A stretch of DNA of 64,000 bases, from contig NZ_QOAZ01000020.1 in NCBI RefSeq assembly GCF_003574675.1, positions 1 through 64,000 of the forward strand. Direction: 5' to 3'. The stretch's first letter is position 1; every line of letters begins with the position of its first letter. Shown here one piece after another: positions 61,238 through 64,000 of this stretch. This stretch comes from Azohydromonas sediminis (GTDB lineage: Bacteria; Pseudomonadota; Gammaproteobacteria; Burkholderiales; Burkholderiaceae_C). The notes under the pieces are model-generated. The model ran no database searches. It was given only the letters and a program-made list of their open reading frames with translations, and was not told the origin of the DNA. The translations under genes were made by a program, and so were the position numbers.

Positions 61238-61891
61238 TCAGTCGTCGGTGCGCCAGGCCGGCAGCCGCCAGTCGAACCACAGCGCGAGCACGCGCAGCCC
61301 CGTCGCGACGACGGCGCCGGCCAGCAGCGCCGGCGCCCCGCCGACGCCGGCGGTATGCATCGCGACGACGACCCAGCCGCCGGCGAAGGCGCACACCGCG
61401 TACGGGCGGTGGTCGCTGAACGCGGCCGGGACCTGGTTGCACACGACGTCGCGCAGCACGCCGCCGAACACCGCCGTCATCACGCCCATCAGCACCGCGA
61501 CGAGCGCCGGCGACTGCGCCGCCAGCGCGACCTGCGTGCCGCCGGCGGCGAACAGCCCGAGCCCGAGCGCGTCGGGCCACTGCATCGCGCGCTCGGTGGG
61601 GTGCAGGTGGCGCGCGCGCATGAACAGCATCGCCACCACCGCCAGGCCCAGCACGGCCCACAGGTACGCCCCGTGCTGGACCCAGAAAAACGGCCGGCGG
61701 TCGAGCAGCACGTCGCGCAGTGTGCCCCCGCCGAACGCCGCGAGCATCGCGACGACGGCCACGCCGACGGCGTCGAGGCGCTTGCGCGCGCCCTCGATGA
61801 CGCCCGACAGCGCGAAGGCCAGCGTCGCGGTGGCCTCGAGCACCGTGTGCGCGGCCGACAGCGGCCAGCCTGGCGCGTCGGTCAGCGGCAT
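61238..61891 (-). CDS. TRIC/UPF0126-family membrane protein
   Basis: A 217-residue polytopic membrane protein with two tandem UPF0126 repeats: LAFALSGVIEGARKRLDAVGVAVVAMLAAFGGGTLRDVLLDRRP (about residues 24-67) and the second GVMTAVFGGVLRDVVCNQVP (about 135-154). Bacterial members share the fold of trimeric cation channels and conduct monovalent cations; substrate here is unknown. I chose the ATG at 61891, which starts right before the first helix. Confidence 0.9.
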   Translation of the reverse strand: MPLTDAPGWPLSAAHTVLEATATLAFALSGVIEGARKRLDAVGVAVVAMLAAFGGGTLRDVLLDRRPFFWVQHGAYLWAVLGLAVVAMLFMRARHLHPTERAMQWPDALGLGLFAAGGTQVALAAQSPALVAVLMGVMTAVFGGVLRDVVCNQVPAAFSDHRPYAVCAFAGGWVVVAMHTAGVGGAPALLAGAVVATGLRVLALWFDWRLPAWRTDD

Positions 61892-61998
61892 CGCGAAAAT
61901 GGTTGCGGCGACATGCGCGCATTGTCGCCGCGGGGCGCGCCGGGCCGGCGCAATCCCCGCGCCGCGCGCCGCCGGCGCGGTGCCCGTACAGTGCACGC

Positions 61999-64000
61999 AT
62001 GGCTGCTTCGTCCCCATCGTCGTCCGCCGCGTCGGTGTTCGCGCTCGCGTGGCGGCAGACGCTGCGCGACTTCCGCGCCGGCGAGCTGCGCCTGCTCGTC
62101 GTCGCGGTGCTGCTCGCGGTGGCGGCGCTGACCGCGGTGGGCTTCTTCGCCGACCGGCTGAGCCAGGGGCTCGCGCGCGACGCGCGCCAGCTGCTCGGCG
62201 GCGATGCGGTGATCGCCAGCGACAAGCCGCTGCCGCCGGTGTTCGCCGAGCAGGCCGCCTCGCTCGGGCTGCGCACCGCGACGACGACGAGCTTCCCGAG
62301 CATGGCGCGCGCCGACGACGCGCACGGCGGCGCGACGCGGCTGGTGGCCGTCAAGGCCGTCAGCGACGCCTACCCGCTGCGTGGCACGGTGCAGGTGCGC
62401 ACCGCGCCCGACGCGCCGCCGGTCGCCGCCGACGGCCCGCCGCCGCGCGGGCGCGTTTGGGTCGACGCGGCGCTGCTCGACGCGCTGCAGATCTCGGTGG
62501 GCGACACGCTGCTGCTCGGCGACGCCGCGCTCGTCGTCGACCGCATCGTTGCGATCGAGCCCGACCGCGGCGCCGGCTTCCTGAGCTTCGCGCCGCGCGT
62601 GCTGCTGCACCAGGCCGACCTCGCCGCCACCGCGCTGATCCAGCCCGCCAGCCGCGTGACGTACCGCTTCGCGGTCGCCGCCGGCGGCCGCAGCGCCGCG
62701 GCCGACGTGCGCCGCTTCGTCGCGTGGGCGCAGCAGCAGGTCGAGTCGCAGCGGCTGCGCGCGGTGCGCATCGAGTCGCTCGAGTCGGGGCGGCCCGAGA
62801 TGCAGCTCACGCTCGAGCGCGCCGAGAAGTTCCTCAACCTCGTCGCGCTGCTCGCCGCGCTGCTGGCGGCGGTGGCGGTGGCGATCGCGTCGCGCGACTT
62901 CGCCAACCGCCACCTCGACGACTGCGCGATGCTGCGCGTGCTTGGACAGTCGCAGCGCTCGATCGCGCTGGCCTACGGGCTCGAGTTCGGCGTCGTCGGC
63001 CTCGCCGCCAGTGCGGCCGGCGTCGCGCTCGGGCTCGCGGTGCACCACGTGTTCGTCGCGCTGCTGGCCGGCCTCGTCGACGCCGCGCTGCCGGCGCCCA
63101 CCGCGTGGCCGGCGCTGTTCGGTGTCGGCGTCGGGTTGACGCTGCTCGTCGCATTCGGGCTGCCGCCGGTGCTGCAGCTCGCGCGCGTGCCGCCGCTGCG
63201 CGTGATCCGCCGCGACGTCGGCGCGCTCAAGCCCGCGTCGGCGCTGGTGCTGGCCGCCGGCACGCTCGGCTTCGCGGCGCTGCTGCTGGCGGTGTCGTCC
63301 GACGTCAAGCTCGGCCTGATCGCGGTCGGCGGCTTCGCCGCCGCGGTGGCGGTGTTCGCGCTGCTCGCGTGGCTCGCGGTGGTCGCACTGCGGCACGCGG
63401 TGCCCGAGGCGCGCGCGCCGCGCTGGCTCGTGCTCGCGACGCGGCAGATCGCCGCGCGGCCGGCCTTTGCGGTGCTGCAGGTGTCGGCACTCGCCGTCGG
63501 GCTGCTCGCGCTGGTGCTACTCGTGCTGCTGCGCACCGACCTGATCGCGAGTTGGCGCCAGGCGACGCCGCCCGACGCGCCGAACCGCTTCGTGATCAAC
63601 ATCCAGCCCGAGCAGGGCGAGCCGTTCCGCGCCGCGCTGGCCGAGGCGGGTGTGGCGCGCTACGACTGGTACCCGATGATCCGCGGCCGCCTGGTGGCGA
63701 TAAACGGTCGGCCCGTCGATCCCGATGACTACGCCGACGAGCGCGCGCAGCGCCTCGTCGAACGCGAGTTCAACCTCAGCCACACGGCCGCGATGCCGGC
63801 GCACAACCGGCTCGCCGGCGGGCGCTGGACGGCCGGCGAGGCCGACGGCATCAGCATCGAGGAGGGGCTCGCGAAGACGCTCGGGCTCGCGCTGGGCGAC
63901 ACGATGGCGTTCGACATCGCCGGCATCCGCCACGAGGGTCGCGTGACCAGCCTGCGCAAGGTCGACTGGGCGTCGATGCGCGTGAACTTCTTCGTCATCT
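61999..64000 (+). CDS. FtsX-like ABC permease, truncated by window end
   Basis: The first 667 residues of a large FtsX/MacB-type permease, resembling YbbP of predicted lysophospholipid or lipoprotein transport systems. One membrane helix near residues 30-48 is followed by a large periplasmic domain (to about 265) and then several helices, including FLNLVALLAALLAAVAVAIASRDF and LVLAAGTLGFAALLLAVSS. A second periplasmic region follows and the gene runs off the end without a stop. I chose the ATG at 61999. Its ATPase partner should lie to the right or elsewhere. Confidence 0.88.
   Translation, partial: MAASSPSSSAASVFALAWRQTLRDFRAGELRLLVVAVLLAVAALTAVGFFADRLSQGLARDARQLLGGDAVIASDKPLPPVFAEQAASLGLRTATTTSFPSMARADDAHGGATRLVAVKAVSDAYPLRGTVQVRTAPDAPPVAADGPPPRGRVWVDAALLDALQISVGDTLLLGDAALVVDRIVAIEPDRGAGFLSFAPRVLLHQADLAATALIQPASRVTYRFAVAAGGRSAAADVRRFVAWAQQQVESQRLRAVRIESLESGRPEMQLTLERAEKFLNLVALLAALLAAVAVAIASRDFANRHLDDCAMLRVLGQSQRSIALAYGLEFGVVGLAASAAGVALGLAVHHVFVALLAGLVDAALPAPTAWPALFGVGVGLTLLVAFGLPPVLQLARVPPLRVIRRDVGALKPASALVLAAGTLGFAALLLAVSSDVKLGLIAVGGFAAAVAVFALLAWLAVVALRHAVPEARAPRWLVLATRQIAARPAFAVLQVSALAVGLLALVLLVLLRTDLIASWRQATPPDAPNRFVINIQPEQGEPFRAALAEAGVARYDWYPMIRGRLVAINGRPVDPDDYADERAQRLVEREFNLSHTAAMPAHNRLAGGRWTAGEADGISIEEGLAKTLGLALGDTMAFDIAGIRHEGRVTSLRKVDWASMRVNFFVI

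Overview
The window looks like chromosomal DNA of a high-GC (about 70 percent by eye) betaproteobacterium of the order Burkholderiales, probably from the Rubrivivax/Leptothrix/Methylibium side. The evidence is gene content: DUF934-type sulfite reduction operon, HemX/HemY pair, beta-type phenylacetate cluster, DUF1841, 7Fe ferredoxin with thioredoxin-reductase-like ferredoxin-NADP reductase. Almost all reading frames are dense, GC-rich housekeeping or metabolic genes. The species is inference.

Layout. 1-495: no gene, inverted repeats. 0.5-7 kb: patatin lipoprotein, then a divergent assimilatory sulfate reduction operon (cysI, DUF934, cysH, cobA) followed by fdxA and a ferredoxin-NADP reductase. 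7-9.3 kb: TPP riboswitch in front of a TonB-dependent receptor, a candidate thiamine-related transporter. 9.4-13.7 kb: tRNA-Asn, cutA, a secreted pectinacetylesterase-like hydrolase coupled to a membrane-anchored helical protein, and small membrane or exported proteins. 13.8-18.7 kb: the accessory region. It holds an IS5-type element, a low-GC GIY-YIG gene, an integron integrase with a LexA box, an attI-like core site, a long perfect palindrome, and an AAA/DUF4143 ATPase that starts in another palindrome. 18.8-26.5 kb: dnaE2 without imuA/imuB beside it, a hicBA toxin-antitoxin pair, a YpfH-like hydrolase lacking its serine, yaaA, hemXY and tRNA-Arg.

26.5-37.9 kb: aminotransferase, coniferyl-aldehyde-type dehydrogenase, then the phenylacetate genes paaI-K-A-B-C-D-E-R-Z with a PaaR-type palindrome in front. 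38-45 kb: DUF1232 protein, nuclease, and a leftward series puuD-like, rocF, LOG protein, moeB, ctpA. 45-48 kb: divergent fbpC and fbpB, and tRNA-Arg(CCT). 48-56.7 kb: leftward group MoxR ATPase, acetyltransferase, VWA protein, tamA, tamB. 56.7-64 kb: cytochrome c4, HD-GYP phosphodiesterase, small metal-binding protein, glucan phosphorylase, DUF1841, TRIC-family membrane protein, and an ABC permease cut by the window end.

The most notable element is the SOS-linked integron at 13.8-17.5 kb. The integrase (+) diverges from a single low-GC cassette gene (-), separated by an attI-like GTTAGGT site. The cassette ends in an attC-like sequence whose GTTAGGC core is split by the IS5 element; joining the IS flanks restores the core. 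The cassette cargo is a GIY-YIG protein of unknown role. All functional statements come from motif recognition by eye; no database search was run.
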